64,000 nt of DNA, taken from contig JAFVHP010000037.1 of the NCBI GenBank assembly GCA_017474455.1, forward strand, positions 124,001-188,000, given 5' to 3'. The position numbers and the translations under genes were made by a program. This document shows positions 8,920-17,570 of the stretch, piece by piece (the stretch's first letter is position 1; each line of letters opens with the position of its first letter). This stretch comes from Lachnospiraceae bacterium (lineage in GTDB: Bacteria > Bacillota > Clostridia > Lachnospirales > Lachnospiraceae). The notes under the pieces are model-generated. The model ran no database searches and was not told the origin of the DNA. It saw only the letters and a program-made list of their open reading frames with translations.

Positions 8920-9375
8920 ATGTATGACAGCTTTTTGATCCAGGAAGGAACCTTCCAGAATGATTATGTTGACGGCAAATGCGTCGGTTTCAAATTCGGC
9001 GTCAAGGTTGCCGATTACAGGGGAGCGTTCGTGTCGCTCGTCAACGGATATTACGTTGAAGTGGACGGTGTCGAATATCCGCTGGATGTACAGACGTTTG
9101 AAGTGAACGGCAAGGCACCCCGTACATATGAAGAACTGAAGACCGCGGTGTGGGAACACTGGGACTGCACGGACCTGGCTTATGTACACTGTGCAAAAGA
9201 AGGCGGCCTGGAGAAAGGCATGCACCATATCGGCCTGCAGCAGTCGCTCCTTTCCCATTACGGCTATGCCGAACATGATGAAGAATGGGTCACCAACCCG
9301 CCGATCCCCGGCCACGGCGAGGGGGCAGGCAAATTCACAAAGACCTGCTTCTTCGACATGGAGATCACGAACTGA
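8920..9375 (+). CDS. C-glycoside deglycosidase beta-subunit-like protein (DUF6379/CGDB), stand-alone
   Basis: This 151-residue protein has no signal peptide or membrane segment. From memory of the family it resembles the small beta subunit (DUF6379, DgpC-like) of bacterial C-glycoside deglycosidases. There a beta-rich protein pairs with a TIM-barrel alpha subunit, and the pair cleaves 3-keto C-glycosides. Shared landmarks with the 45771 gene are MYDSFL/MFDSFL, VGFKFGV, YRG, VSLVN, PRT-EEL, EHWD, EGGL-GMH and DEEWV/DDEWV-NPP. GAAAGGAG precedes the ATG. Its partner could be the alpha protein at 10963 or a fusion protein. Substrate is unknown. Confidence 0.8.
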   Translation: MYDSFLIQEGTFQNDYVDGKCVGFKFGVKVADYRGAFVSLVNGYYVEVDGVEYPLDVQTFEVNGKAPRTYEELKTAVWEHWDCTDLAYVHCAKEGGLEKGMHHIGLQQSLLSHYGYAEHDEEWVTNPPIPGHGEGAGKFTKTCFFDMEITN

Positions 9376-9438
9376 AGGCAGAGCAGAGTATATCCGTGTG
9401 TATTGCAGACGGATGCATACAGATAAAGGAGACAGAAT

Positions 9439-10851
9439 ATGCCTGAATACGGAAAAAATATATTACGCGATAACGGATTTAAAAACATAGTACTGGATGG
9501 CATCGTTACAGGATTCCAGATCCGCCTGACGGTCAGCTACTACAGAGGCATCCAGCTTTCGCAGGTCGGCGGCTACAGACTAATTGTCGATGGAGAAGAA
9601 TTCACCATGGACAAGATCCGGATGTCCATAGACGGAGAGCATTTCTATAATGCCCGGGAACTGGCGGAACAGTCTGATACGACGTGGGAGTTCGGATCCA
9701 GGGCATATCTGCGCGTGGAGAAGCCGGGCGGTCTGTCCCGGGGCATGCATGAAGTTACCGTCTATTCAACAGTTATGGTCCCTTATATGGGCCCGAACGG
9801 TATCACGACACACCAGACCGAAATGATGACGATGGTCGCGCCGGAAGCATCCGCGAAAGAAAGCCCGATCAGATACGGGGTATCCCTGTACAGCTATCAG
9901 ATCGAAGTGCTGAACCGGCAGCTGACACTGGAAGAAACCTTCGAAGAAGTAAGGGATGCCGGTGCGGACGGGGTCGAGATCATTCCGCAGGCGACGATCC
10001 CGAACTTCTGGCATATGGATGACAGATTTGTGGACGAATGGTTCAGGCTGCTCGATAAATACGGGCTTAAGCCGGTCGCTTTCGATTCGTTCTGCGAGGA
10101 AAATACACTTGTCAAGATGTCCGGCCGTGTACTCTCCCTGGAGGAAAAGATTGAGGTTCAGAAGAAGTTTATCGACGCCGCAGCCAGGCTGGGCTTCCAT
10201 AAGACCCGTTCCCAGATGTGGGACGAACAGATCCTGGATGCGGTACTGCCCTATGCGGAAGAAAAGGATGTCTGCATCGGCGTGGAAGTTCACGCCCCGA
10301 TGAAGATCACTTCGGAAAGAGTTCAGCGTATCGTCGAGAAGATCCAGAAGACCGGATCAAAGCATCTTGCCCTTGTACCGGACTTCGGGATCTATGAAAA
10401 GGAAGCGCCGCCGGTAGTGCTTGCCATGCATATCAGGGACGGTGCGCATGAAGACCTGATCGCATATGCCAAAGAGCTGAAAGCAGCCGGAGCCGGCAGG
10501 GACGAGATTATCGCGAAGATCACGGAAAAAGGCGGCAATGACGAAGACAGGGCCGCGGCCGGAAGGATCAGCAACAATTCCTATGACGATCCCGAGAACC
10601 TTAAGGGGGTCATACCGTATATCAGCCACCTGCACGGCAAAGTATGGCAGATGGAAGAAGATCTGGAAGACTGCTGCCTGGATTACGCGAATCCGCTGCG
10701 CGTACTGGTGCAGAACGGTTTCAGCGGATATATAGATACAGAATATGAAGGCAACCGCCATACACAGGATCTTGGTCCGGTCCGCGGGATCGAGCAGGTC
10801 CGCCGTCATCATGCCATGATGAGGAGCTATGTGGACAAGTATCTTGGATGA
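9439..10851 (+). CDS. Beta-alpha fusion of C-glycoside deglycosidase-like subunits
   Basis: The 470-residue protein joins two units that are normally separate. Residues 1-136 are a DUF6379/CGDB-like beta domain (GFQIRL, YYRGIQLS, PGGLSRGMHEVTV). Residues about 143-470 form a xylose-isomerase-like TIM barrel starting RYGVSLYSYQ. The barrel keeps the presumed metal/catalytic set: E283-V-H285 (GVEVHAP), D315 (VPDFG), H397-L-H399-G (HLHGK) and E435 (DTEYEG), plus a C-terminal VRRHHAMM. This set is shared with the barrels at 10963, 17571 and 46233. SD AAAGGAG precedes the ATG, and a small ATCCGT/ACGGAT hairpin lies before it at 9392-9414. Activity on a keto-glycoside is inferred from family resemblance. 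Confidence 0.78.
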   Translation: MPEYGKNILRDNGFKNIVLDGIVTGFQIRLTVSYYRGIQLSQVGGYRLIVDGEEFTMDKIRMSIDGEHFYNARELAEQSDTTWEFGSRAYLRVEKPGGLSRGMHEVTVYSTVMVPYMGPNGITTHQTEMMTMVAPEASAKESPIRYGVSLYSYQIEVLNRQLTLEETFEEVRDAGADGVEIIPQATIPNFWHMDDRFVDEWFRLLDKYGLKPVAFDSFCEENTLVKMSGRVLSLEEKIEVQKKFIDAAARLGFHKTRSQMWDEQILDAVLPYAEEKDVCIGVEVHAPMKITSERVQRIVEKIQKTGSKHLALVPDFGIYEKEAPPVVLAMHIRDGAHEDLIAYAKELKAAGAGRDEIIAKITEKGGNDEDRAAAGRISNNSYDDPENLKGVIPYISHLHGKVWQMEEDLEDCCLDYANPLRVLVQNGFSGYIDTEYEGNRHTQDLGPVRGIEQVRRHHAMMRSYVDKYLG

Positions 10852-10913
10852 AGAGCCGGATACTCTGCGGAAAGCCGGAAAGCAGGATAATTCTGACAAA
10901 TTCGAAAAGTGAA

Positions 10914-10947
10914 GGAACTTTTTTCTGATGCGTAGCAGGAAAGTTCC
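10914..10947 (+). other. Intercistronic hairpin just before the alpha-subunit-like gene
   Basis: GGAACTTT (10914-10921) pairs with AAAGTTCC (10940-10947), and the stem may continue into TCTG/CAGG. It ends six bases before the GGAGG ribosome site of the next gene, so it could stabilise the message or tune translation. No T-run follows the 3' arm. Confidence 0.45.
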
Positions 10948-10962
10948 GGAATGGAGGAAATA

Positions 10963-11982
10963 ATGGCAAAGATCAAAAGAGGTGTTTCATTTTACAGCTA
11001 TCAGCAGGCGCAGTTCTTCGGAATGCGGTGGAAAGACATGGTCAAAGAACTGCATGACAATCTGCACTGTGACGGCGTTGAGATCATAAATGAATCCACT
11101 ATCCCGAGATATCCCTTCGGGACGGAAGAGTTTTTCTATGACTGGGACGAGACGATGGCACGGTACAACATGGTGCCTACCGTCAGCAACGTTTTCTTCG
11201 ATACCCTTCAGTTCCGTGACCATGTCATGAGTTATGAAGAAGGCATCAACAGGCTGAAATACGACATCCGTACCGCGGCCAGGATGGGTTTCCACATGGT
11301 GCGCTGCCTTGGCTCGCTTCCTTTCGAGATCTATAAAGGCGCTGTTCCGGAAGCGGAAAAGTATGATGTCCAGATCGGGCGCGAGCTCCATGTCCCTGAA
11401 GGCATGTACAGTCCTCTCGCAGAAGAGCTTATTGAGTACGTTGACAAGACAGGCTGTCCTTATCTGAAGATCGTTGTCGACATGTCATGCTTCGAGATCG
11501 CGACACCCCAGCCCAACATCGATTATGCCATCAGAAACGCAGATGAGGATGACAAAAAGATGATCGAGTACATTGAAAAGAATAAGCCTGATATGTCCAA
11601 TGACGAGCTTGTGGCTGGCATGGAAAAAGACCTGGGCTTTGGTGCGGACAAGACCTTCTGGATCATGCACAGCTTCGGCCATAAGATCCCTTCCGCACAG
11701 CCGGAAGACATCCTGCACGTCGTACCGTATATGATGAGCATGCACGGCAAGTTCTACGATATGACCGAGATCCCCGGAGAGCCCGGCCATTACGAAGACA
11801 AATCCATCATGTACAAAGAAGTCATTGATATCCTGAAGACCACTGACTGGGAAGGCTATATCGATTCCGAATTCGAAGGCCAGAGAAGCCGCCAGGATAT
11901 GGGCAGGGAAGGTCTTGTGGATGAGGTCGACCAGGTCAGGAAACATCATGAAATGCTTAAGAGGCTGATCGGAGAAGAATAA
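10963..11982 (+). CDS. C-glycoside deglycosidase alpha-subunit-like TIM-barrel protein
   Basis: This 339-residue protein has the sugar-phosphate isomerase/epimerase (xylose-isomerase-like) fold. It starts KIKRGVSFYSYQ, and the presumed metal/catalytic set is E141-L-H143 (GRELHVP), D173 (VVDMS), H261 (MHGKFYDM) and E303 (DSEFEG), ending VRKHHEMLKRL. It is closely similar along its length to the alpha gene at 46233, including IPG-PG-YEDKSIMY. ATG 10963 is preferred over ATG 10951 because GGAGG (10953-10957) sits five bases before it. It presumably pairs with the beta protein at 8920 or another beta unit. Substrate is unknown. Confidence 0.8.
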   Translation: MAKIKRGVSFYSYQQAQFFGMRWKDMVKELHDNLHCDGVEIINESTIPRYPFGTEEFFYDWDETMARYNMVPTVSNVFFDTLQFRDHVMSYEEGINRLKYDIRTAARMGFHMVRCLGSLPFEIYKGAVPEAEKYDVQIGRELHVPEGMYSPLAEELIEYVDKTGCPYLKIVVDMSCFEIATPQPNIDYAIRNADEDDKKMIEYIEKNKPDMSNDELVAGMEKDLGFGADKTFWIMHSFGHKIPSAQPEDILHVVPYMMSMHGKFYDMTEIPGEPGHYEDKSIMYKEVIDILKTTDWEGYIDSEFEGQRSRQDMGREGLVDEVDQVRKHHEMLKRLIGEE

Positions 11983-12072
11983 TTTCCGATACGGATGTTT
12001 CATGCTATACTATATCTGTATTGGGTTTTTTATAAGCGTTTTAAGTTTCTGTACAGAAAAGGAGTAAGCAAA

Positions 12073-12912
12073 ATGGCAAACAAACTTCCCGTTGGTATTC
12101 AGGTCTACGGCCTGAGAGATCTCCTCGAGAACACTCCCGAGAATTTCAAGAACGTTATGCAGCAGGTCAAGGATCTTGGCTATGACGGCGTTGAGCTGGC
12201 AGGCCTCTATGGTCTTGAGCCCGCTTATGTAAAGCAGGTCCTCGATGAAGTCGGCCTCATCCCGATCAGCGCGCACGTCGCTTTTGCAGAGATGATGGAA
12301 GACCTCGACAAGGTCATCGCTGATTATTCCGTGATCGGCGTTAAGTTCCTTGTTATGCCTTACATGGCAGAAGAGTATCGCCCTGTGAATCCGGAAGGCT
12401 TCAAGGAATTCCTTCCCCTTCTGAACCAGGTCGGCCAGAAGATCCATGATGCAGGCATGACTTTCCTTTATCACAACCACGATTTCGAGTTCGTTAAGCT
12501 TGAGAGCGGCGAGTGGGGCTACGATGCAATGTTCGATGCCATCCCTCACGACAACCTCATGAGCGAGCTCGATACCTGCTGGTGCGATGTCGCTACCGGC
12601 GAAGCTCCTGAATTCATCAAGAAGTATACAGACCGTATCCCTGTTGTCCACCTCAAGGACTACATCAAGAAGGGTGAAGTCAAGAACATGTACAAGCTCA
12701 TCGGTATCGAGACTGAGGAAGAAGAAGGCGACACAGGCTACTTCGGATTCCGCTCCGTCGGTTTCGGCCAGATGATCTGGGAACCCGTTCTCGAGGCATC
12801 CCTTGCTGCGAATGCAACATGGGTCATCGTAGAGCAGGATGAGCACTATGAGCTCGATCCCCTTGAGTGCGCAAGAAGAAGCCGTGAATATCTGAAGATC
12901 CTCGGCTGGTAA
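12073..12912 (+). CDS. Sugar phosphate isomerase/epimerase-family TIM-barrel protein (IolE-like)
   Basis: This 279-residue cytoplasmic protein is of a different subgroup from the alpha-type barrels. It starts LPVGIQVYGLRD. The metal-site regions read FLYHNHDFEF, SELDTCWCDVA, VVHLKDYI and VIVEQDEHYE, as in inosose dehydratase/keto-sugar epimerase relatives. ATG 12073 follows AAAGGAG; an in-frame ATG at 11995 has no ribosome site. A TATACT hexamer at 12006 suggests a possible extra promoter between it and the alpha gene. It lacks the HGKFYEM and SEYEG signatures, so a separate step, such as isomerising the released keto-sugar, is plausible but inferred. A strong terminator follows. Confidence 0.82.
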   Translation: MANKLPVGIQVYGLRDLLENTPENFKNVMQQVKDLGYDGVELAGLYGLEPAYVKQVLDEVGLIPISAHVAFAEMMEDLDKVIADYSVIGVKFLVMPYMAEEYRPVNPEGFKEFLPLLNQVGQKIHDAGMTFLYHNHDFEFVKLESGEWGYDAMFDAIPHDNLMSELDTCWCDVATGEAPEFIKKYTDRIPVVHLKDYIKKGEVKNMYKLIGIETEEEEGDTGYFGFRSVGFGQMIWEPVLEASLAANATWVIVEQDEHYELDPLECARRSREYLKILGW

Positions 12913-12946
12913 GTTCGCTTCATTACGGGCAAAAGTCAGCGCTTTC

Positions 12947-13003
12947 ATACCGCGGGGCAAAGGGTTCTGCAATTACAGACCTTTTGCTGCCGCGGTATTT
13001 TTA
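12947..13003 (+). terminator. Intrinsic terminator closing the transporter/deglycosidase-like operon
   Basis: ATACCGCGG (12947-12955) pairs with CCGCGGTAT (12990-12998). The stem continues inward as GCAAAGGGTTCTG against CAGACCTTTTGC, with loop CAATTA and a trailing T-run. Confidence 0.88.
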
Positions 13004-13062
13004 ATGTCAAAAAGTGTCGGGGGAAAAGTCAAAATATTAATGAAGTATATGGTTCATAGCGA

Positions 13063-13068
13063 TATAAT
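13063..13068 (+). promoter_or_regulatory. Probable -10 element for the second binding-lipoprotein gene
   Basis: A perfect TATAAT lies 44 bases before the start codon, after a strong terminator, so a new promoter is expected here. No good -35 box is visible at 16-18 bases upstream, which suggests an activator-dependent promoter. Confidence 0.5.
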
Positions 13069-13111
13069 CATTATGTATTGGTAGCATAAACTCTTTAAGA
13101 AGGGGGTAACT

Positions 13112-14797
13112 ATGAAAAAAAGAGTATTAGCAACAATGCTGTCTCTCATGGTCGCGGCTCCGATGCTGTTCGGCTGTGATATGACGGCAGCGGCACCTGC
13201 AGCTGAAGCAGTACAGGAAGCTGTAGAAGAAAAAGCAGAAGAAGTCACGACGGAAGTGGCGGAAGCTGTTGAAGAACAGGCAGAAGAGGTTCAGGAAGCT
13301 GTTGAAGAACAGGTCGAGGAAGTCGCGGAAGCGGTCGAAGAAGCTGTTGCACCCGGCAAGATGGACGAGCTGACCGAGATCAATTTCTTCACATCCAACA
13401 ACAAGTCCGCCTCAAACGAGAAGGTCAAAGAACTGGAAGATGCGATCAACGCTATTTCCGAGCCTGAGATCAATGTGCATGTAAACCTTATTACAGCGGA
13501 CTCCGCCAATTATCGTACGCAGATGCCTCTGGCACTGGCATCCGGTGAATCCTATGACCTGGTATTTATGATGCCCATGCCTCCCATCAATCTGACGGCA
13601 ATGTATTCCGCTAGCCAGCTGATGGACATTTCTCCTTATCTTGAACAGTACGGCCCGGACATCCTTGACGTTGCCGGCAAATATCTTGATGCCGTAACGG
13701 TCAACGGCGGCATCTACATGATCCCGAACATCCGTAACTATGCATCCGCTGAATGGTGGGTAATCGGACAGAAATATATCGACGAAGCGGGTCTGAAAGA
13801 CGATTTCTTTGCTGTTGAGACTGTAGACGATGTCGAAGCGATCTGCGAGAAGCTTTATGACCAGTTTGGTATTCCCGTATTCGCAGGTGCAAAGAATGAA
13901 GACTCCATGATCCAGTATCACGGAACAGGCGGAGAACTTCTCGCTTCTTCCGGCAGTTATGAAGAGAATACGCTTGTCATCGACAACCTCGGCGACAACC
14001 TTTATGTCCTGGCTGTGGATCCCGAAACAGACACTGTTTACAACATTTACGATACAGAAGAGTTTGTCGAGTCCTGCAAGAAGAACCAGGAATGGTATGA
14101 CAAGGGCTGGATCTACAAGGATTCCGCATTCTCTGAAGAATCCCAGGAGACCATCTGCAAGAACGGCGCAGCCATGTCTATCGTCGTTACTTCCGAGCTA
14201 GGCGTAGAAGCCAACAAACAGGCTTCCTTCAATATGCCCGTTTATGCAGTGAAGTTCAAGAACGCCCTTGTTACCTCCGGTGTTGTCAGCCGTTTCGGTC
14301 TCGGTGTTCCTTCCACCGCAGCGGAACCTGAAGCAGCTGTAGCGTTCGCAAACCTTCTTTACACAAACGGTGATCTGAACAATATCCTTGACTGGGGTAT
14401 CGAAGGCAAGGACTGGGAGCTTGTTGACGGCGAAGCCGCTTACATCGGCGGTGACGCGGACAACGCGGAGTGGCATCAGTTCGCGTTCGCGTTCGGCAAC
14501 CTCTTCGTTTCCACTCCCTGGCAGGGTGAAGGCGCTGACAACCGTATCCGTTCCAAGGAAGAAAATGACGCGGCTGAAGTCTCCAAATATCTCGGATTCG
14601 TTCTGAATACAGACGAGCTGCAGAACATCGTTACCGCGCTGTTCTCCGTCACAGAAGAGTATAAGTACCAGCTGGCACTTGGCAGCTGGGATGAAGCCAA
14701 GTACCAGGAATACCTGCAGAAGCTGAAAGATGCGGGCGTCGATGAGTATATCGCCGCTGCGCAGGCACAGCTTGATGAATGGCTTGCCAATAAGTAA
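13112..14797 (+). CDS. Second LplA-type sugar-binding lipoprotein, with acidic helical spacer
   Basis: The 561-residue protein has a lipoprotein signal peptide with lipobox LFGC (Cys22). Residues about 34-80 are an unusual Glu/Ala/Val-rich repeat of units such as EAVEEQAEEV, predicted to form one long acidic helix or coiled coil. It holds the binding domain away from the membrane. The rest is an LplA/YtcQ-type solute-binding protein related to the one at 5351; both share features such as TNVYNKYYKN/TEEYKYQLALGSWD-type endings. GAAGGGGG precedes the ATG. Terminators isolate the gene on both sides and no permease follows, so it may use the permeases at 7028 and 7988. Confidence 0.88.
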   Translation: MKKRVLATMLSLMVAAPMLFGCDMTAAAPAAEAVQEAVEEKAEEVTTEVAEAVEEQAEEVQEAVEEQVEEVAEAVEEAVAPGKMDELTEINFFTSNNKSASNEKVKELEDAINAISEPEINVHVNLITADSANYRTQMPLALASGESYDLVFMMPMPPINLTAMYSASQLMDISPYLEQYGPDILDVAGKYLDAVTVNGGIYMIPNIRNYASAEWWVIGQKYIDEAGLKDDFFAVETVDDVEAICEKLYDQFGIPVFAGAKNEDSMIQYHGTGGELLASSGSYEENTLVIDNLGDNLYVLAVDPETDTVYNIYDTEEFVESCKKNQEWYDKGWIYKDSAFSEESQETICKNGAAMSIVVTSELGVEANKQASFNMPVYAVKFKNALVTSGVVSRFGLGVPSTAAEPEAAVAFANLLYTNGDLNNILDWGIEGKDWELVDGEAAYIGGDADNAEWHQFAFAFGNLFVSTPWQGEGADNRIRSKEENDAAEVSKYLGFVLNTDELQNIVTALFSVTEEYKYQLALGSWDEAKYQEYLQKLKDAGVDEYIAAAQAQLDEWLANK

Positions 14798-14852
14798 TAA
14801 AGACTGAATGCTGACGGACAATAGTCCGGAAGTGTTTCGGAAAAACATGAAA

Positions 14853-14881
14853 GCTCCCCGGATGCTCCGGGGAGCTTTTTT
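14853..14881 (+). terminator. Intrinsic terminator after the second binding-lipoprotein gene
   Basis: GCTCCCCGGA (14853-14862) pairs perfectly with TCCGGGGAGC (14866-14875) around a TGC loop, followed by six T. Confidence 0.95.
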
Positions 14882-14924
14882 GCGGTGCTTTATTAAATTA
14901 TTCCATATGTTAAAATAATATATT

Positions 14925-17387
14925 ATGGAAAGCGGATTCAGGATCAGTGTTGAAGGCGGGAATAAGATCCGTAAAAGCGATATAGCGGCTGCAGGGTTGC
15001 TGCTTCTGTATGTCCCGGCAGGGCACGTCAGGGTAAGTCTTCATGATGAAGAGTACCTGATGCATGAGCAGGATATCATTATCGTTAACAGCGGAGCGGC
15101 GTTTACCTGCGAACCTGACGGACCGGGATCATATGTCGCCAGGATGGAAATCCCGTCCGGTCTGCTTGCGGAGATCGCCGGCGGGCAGGCTTATATCGTC
15201 GTATGTAATTCCTGCGTTTCCCCGGATGCGGATTATTCTGAGCTCAGAACTATCCTGAAAGCGATCCTGAACCATTATCTGCGGACCCGCAGCGTTGATT
15301 ATTATATAGAAGGATATTTCTATCTCCTCCTCCATCTTTTGAAAGAGCAGTACATGATGACCTTTTCGGACGCCGGGTTCAGGGAGCAGGTCTCGGCTTC
15401 CGACGAGAGGATCATCAGGATCACTTCTTATGTGGATTCCCACTATAATCAGGATATTTCCCTGAATGACCTTGCTGCCAGACTCCATCTTGCCCTTTCA
15501 TATCTTTCGAGATTTACAAGGAAAGCTCTTGGCATGACCTTCACGGATTATGTGAATCTTGTGCGCCTTCGCCATGTTGTCGATGGTTTTGAGAACAGTG
15601 ATAGATCTGTAACAAAGATCGCGATGGAGAATGGCTTTTCCAATATCACGACGTTCAACAGGGCGTTCAGGAAGCAATACGGTACTACGCCGTCGGAATA
15701 CAGGGAAAAACTGAAAAAGGAGTCCGAACGCAGGACAATGATCCTCCCCGGTGACAGTGCCGACACGCATGAAGCTTCCTTTGATTCCCTCAAAGAGATC
15801 CTCGGGGATAAGGCGGATGATCCCATATTACCGGCTGGGCCTGAACAGGTCGCCAGCGTCCGCGAAGCCGCGTCAGCGCTGAATTCCGCTCAGATGTACC
15901 GGCCGTGGGATAAGCTCATTAACGTGGGCAGGCTGTCGGACCTTAAGGACAACCGGATGCGTTCTGAACTGGTGAGGGTCAACAGTGCGTTAAAGGTCGA
16001 ATATGCCAGGTTCTGGAATGTCCTTTCCGATGATGTCAACCTCGGGACCTATAAAGGGGACAGGACTTTTGACTATGATTTCGGGGTGCTGGACAGCTGT
16101 ATCGATTTCCTTATCAATAACCGGATCAGGCCGTATTTTCATTTTGGATATAATCTGCCTTATGAGGACCGGATGCTGGCAGCATCAGACGGCAGCCGTG
16201 ATGTCAACCGGATCGGATCTCTCTTTCATTTCAGAAGCTATACGGAATTGTGCGGTGTTTTAAAGGCGCTGCTGCGGCATCTTCTTGACCGTTACGGCGA
16301 GGATGAAGTGGCGGAATTCCGGTTCAGCCTCTGGTATCCGAACCTGTATTACAGCCTGCCTGCTTTTATGACTGACGAAGACAGGGGGGCATATGCCGTT
16401 CATCTTTATCGCACTATCCGGGAAGTGCTTCCGGACGCCGTCATAGGCGCTGCCGATTTCAGCCTGCTGTTCGAAAAGGACAGGATCTATGAGAGGATCC
16501 GGTATATGGCTGATCATGGCGTAAAGCCGGATTTTGTCTCCTGTGTATCATATCCGTACCGCTTTGTCCTGCAGGACGGGGCAGTAGTCCGCGCATGGCA
16601 GATCCAGGCGGGATTTATCCATTCCGAGATCCAGAGCCTTAAGTCTGTCCTTTCGAGGACACAGTGGAGCGATCTCCCGATCTGGATCAGCGAGTACAAT
16701 GTTACGCTGGAACAGAGAAATTTCCTGAATGATATCCGCTTTAAGGGCGCTTATATCATCAAGAATATGATCGATATGTGCGGCTATACGGAAGGGGCGG
16801 GATACTTCATGCTTTCCGATATCTATTCCCAGTGGATCGATACGAACAGGATCCTGTTCGGAGGCTGCGGCATCGTCAGCAAGAACGGGATCTATAAACC
16901 CGCTTACTTCGGACTGTATTTCCTTTCCAGGCTGAAAAAATACAAGGTAGCCTCTTCACAGAAGTATCTGCTGACAACGAACCGCAGAGGCAGCTATGCT
17001 CTGGTGGTCCATAACTATGCCGATCCCGGACTGTCCATCCTGACAAAACCGGAAAACAGTATCAGCTGGGAAGATCATGAGCATCTGTTTGACGGTGCGG
17101 CCGCACTTACGTTTTCATTAAGGATCGACGATCTGGAACCCGGCAGCTACAGGTTCCGCAGCAGTACGATAGACGCGGCGAACGGCGACATCGCCCAGTG
17201 GATCGAGAAGAATGACGTGAACTACGGGCTGGATAATTCTGATATCGCATATCTGCAGCAGAGATGTGTGCCGGAACTGCACCTGTGGTCGGAACAGACC
17301 GACGAAAACGGCAGCCTGACGATCCGGTGCACGCTTGAGCCCAATGATTTTATATTGTTTGAGTTCTCCAGGGAGAAGGATCTGTAA
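14925..17387 (+). CDS. AraC-family regulator fused to a GH39-like domain lacking the acid/base Glu
   Basis: The 820-residue protein has three parts. Residues 1-about 100 are a cupin-like sensor (LLLLYVPAGHVRVSLHD). Residues about 162-258 are an AraC DNA-binding domain with two helix-turn-helices (ISLNDLAARLHLALSYLSR and VTKIAMENGFSNITTFNRAF). Residues about 320-815 resemble a GH39 beta-xylosidase barrel. The nucleophile motif WISEYN is kept (E590), but the acid/base motif WNEPN is reduced to WYPN (470-473), so the barrel is probably a ligand sensor. No ribosome site precedes the ATG. It likely controls the surrounding sugar genes; this is inferred from position. Confidence 0.85.
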   Translation: MESGFRISVEGGNKIRKSDIAAAGLLLLYVPAGHVRVSLHDEEYLMHEQDIIIVNSGAAFTCEPDGPGSYVARMEIPSGLLAEIAGGQAYIVVCNSCVSPDADYSELRTILKAILNHYLRTRSVDYYIEGYFYLLLHLLKEQYMMTFSDAGFREQVSASDERIIRITSYVDSHYNQDISLNDLAARLHLALSYLSRFTRKALGMTFTDYVNLVRLRHVVDGFENSDRSVTKIAMENGFSNITTFNRAFRKQYGTTPSEYREKLKKESERRTMILPGDSADTHEASFDSLKEILGDKADDPILPAGPEQVASVREAASALNSAQMYRPWDKLINVGRLSDLKDNRMRSELVRVNSALKVEYARFWNVLSDDVNLGTYKGDRTFDYDFGVLDSCIDFLINNRIRPYFHFGYNLPYEDRMLAASDGSRDVNRIGSLFHFRSYTELCGVLKALLRHLLDRYGEDEVAEFRFSLWYPNLYYSLPAFMTDEDRGAYAVHLYRTIREVLPDAVIGAADFSLLFEKDRIYERIRYMADHGVKPDFVSCVSYPYRFVLQDGAVVRAWQIQAGFIHSEIQSLKSVLSRTQWSDLPIWISEYNVTLEQRNFLNDIRFKGAYIIKNMIDMCGYTEGAGYFMLSDIYSQWIDTNRILFGGCGIVSKNGIYKPAYFGLYFLSRLKKYKVASSQKYLLTTNRRGSYALVVHNYADPGLSILTKPENSISWEDHEHLFDGAAALTFSLRIDDLEPGSYRFRSSTIDAANGDIAQWIEKNDVNYGLDNSDIAYLQQRCVPELHLWSEQTDENGSLTIRCTLEPNDFILFEFSREKDL

Positions 17388-17570
17388 ACAGCAGATCTGG
17401 TCAATATCTGCACTTCTTTTTTGACTGAATCAGGATCTCCGATTTTACGGTAAATAAAGGACTCTCCGATGTCATCTCCGGGGTGGCTGCTTATGCTGTC
17501 CGGAAGCTATAATTTTAGAAGATATATTACCGTACTATGGATATTTGAACAGCATAAAGGAGGGGTGTAA

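Noticed and set aside
17391..17424. GCAGAT/ATCTGC hairpin with T-rich tail as terminator of the AraC-GH39 gene
   Set aside because: The stem is only 6 bp with a 9-base loop and the T-tract is displaced; too weak to call.
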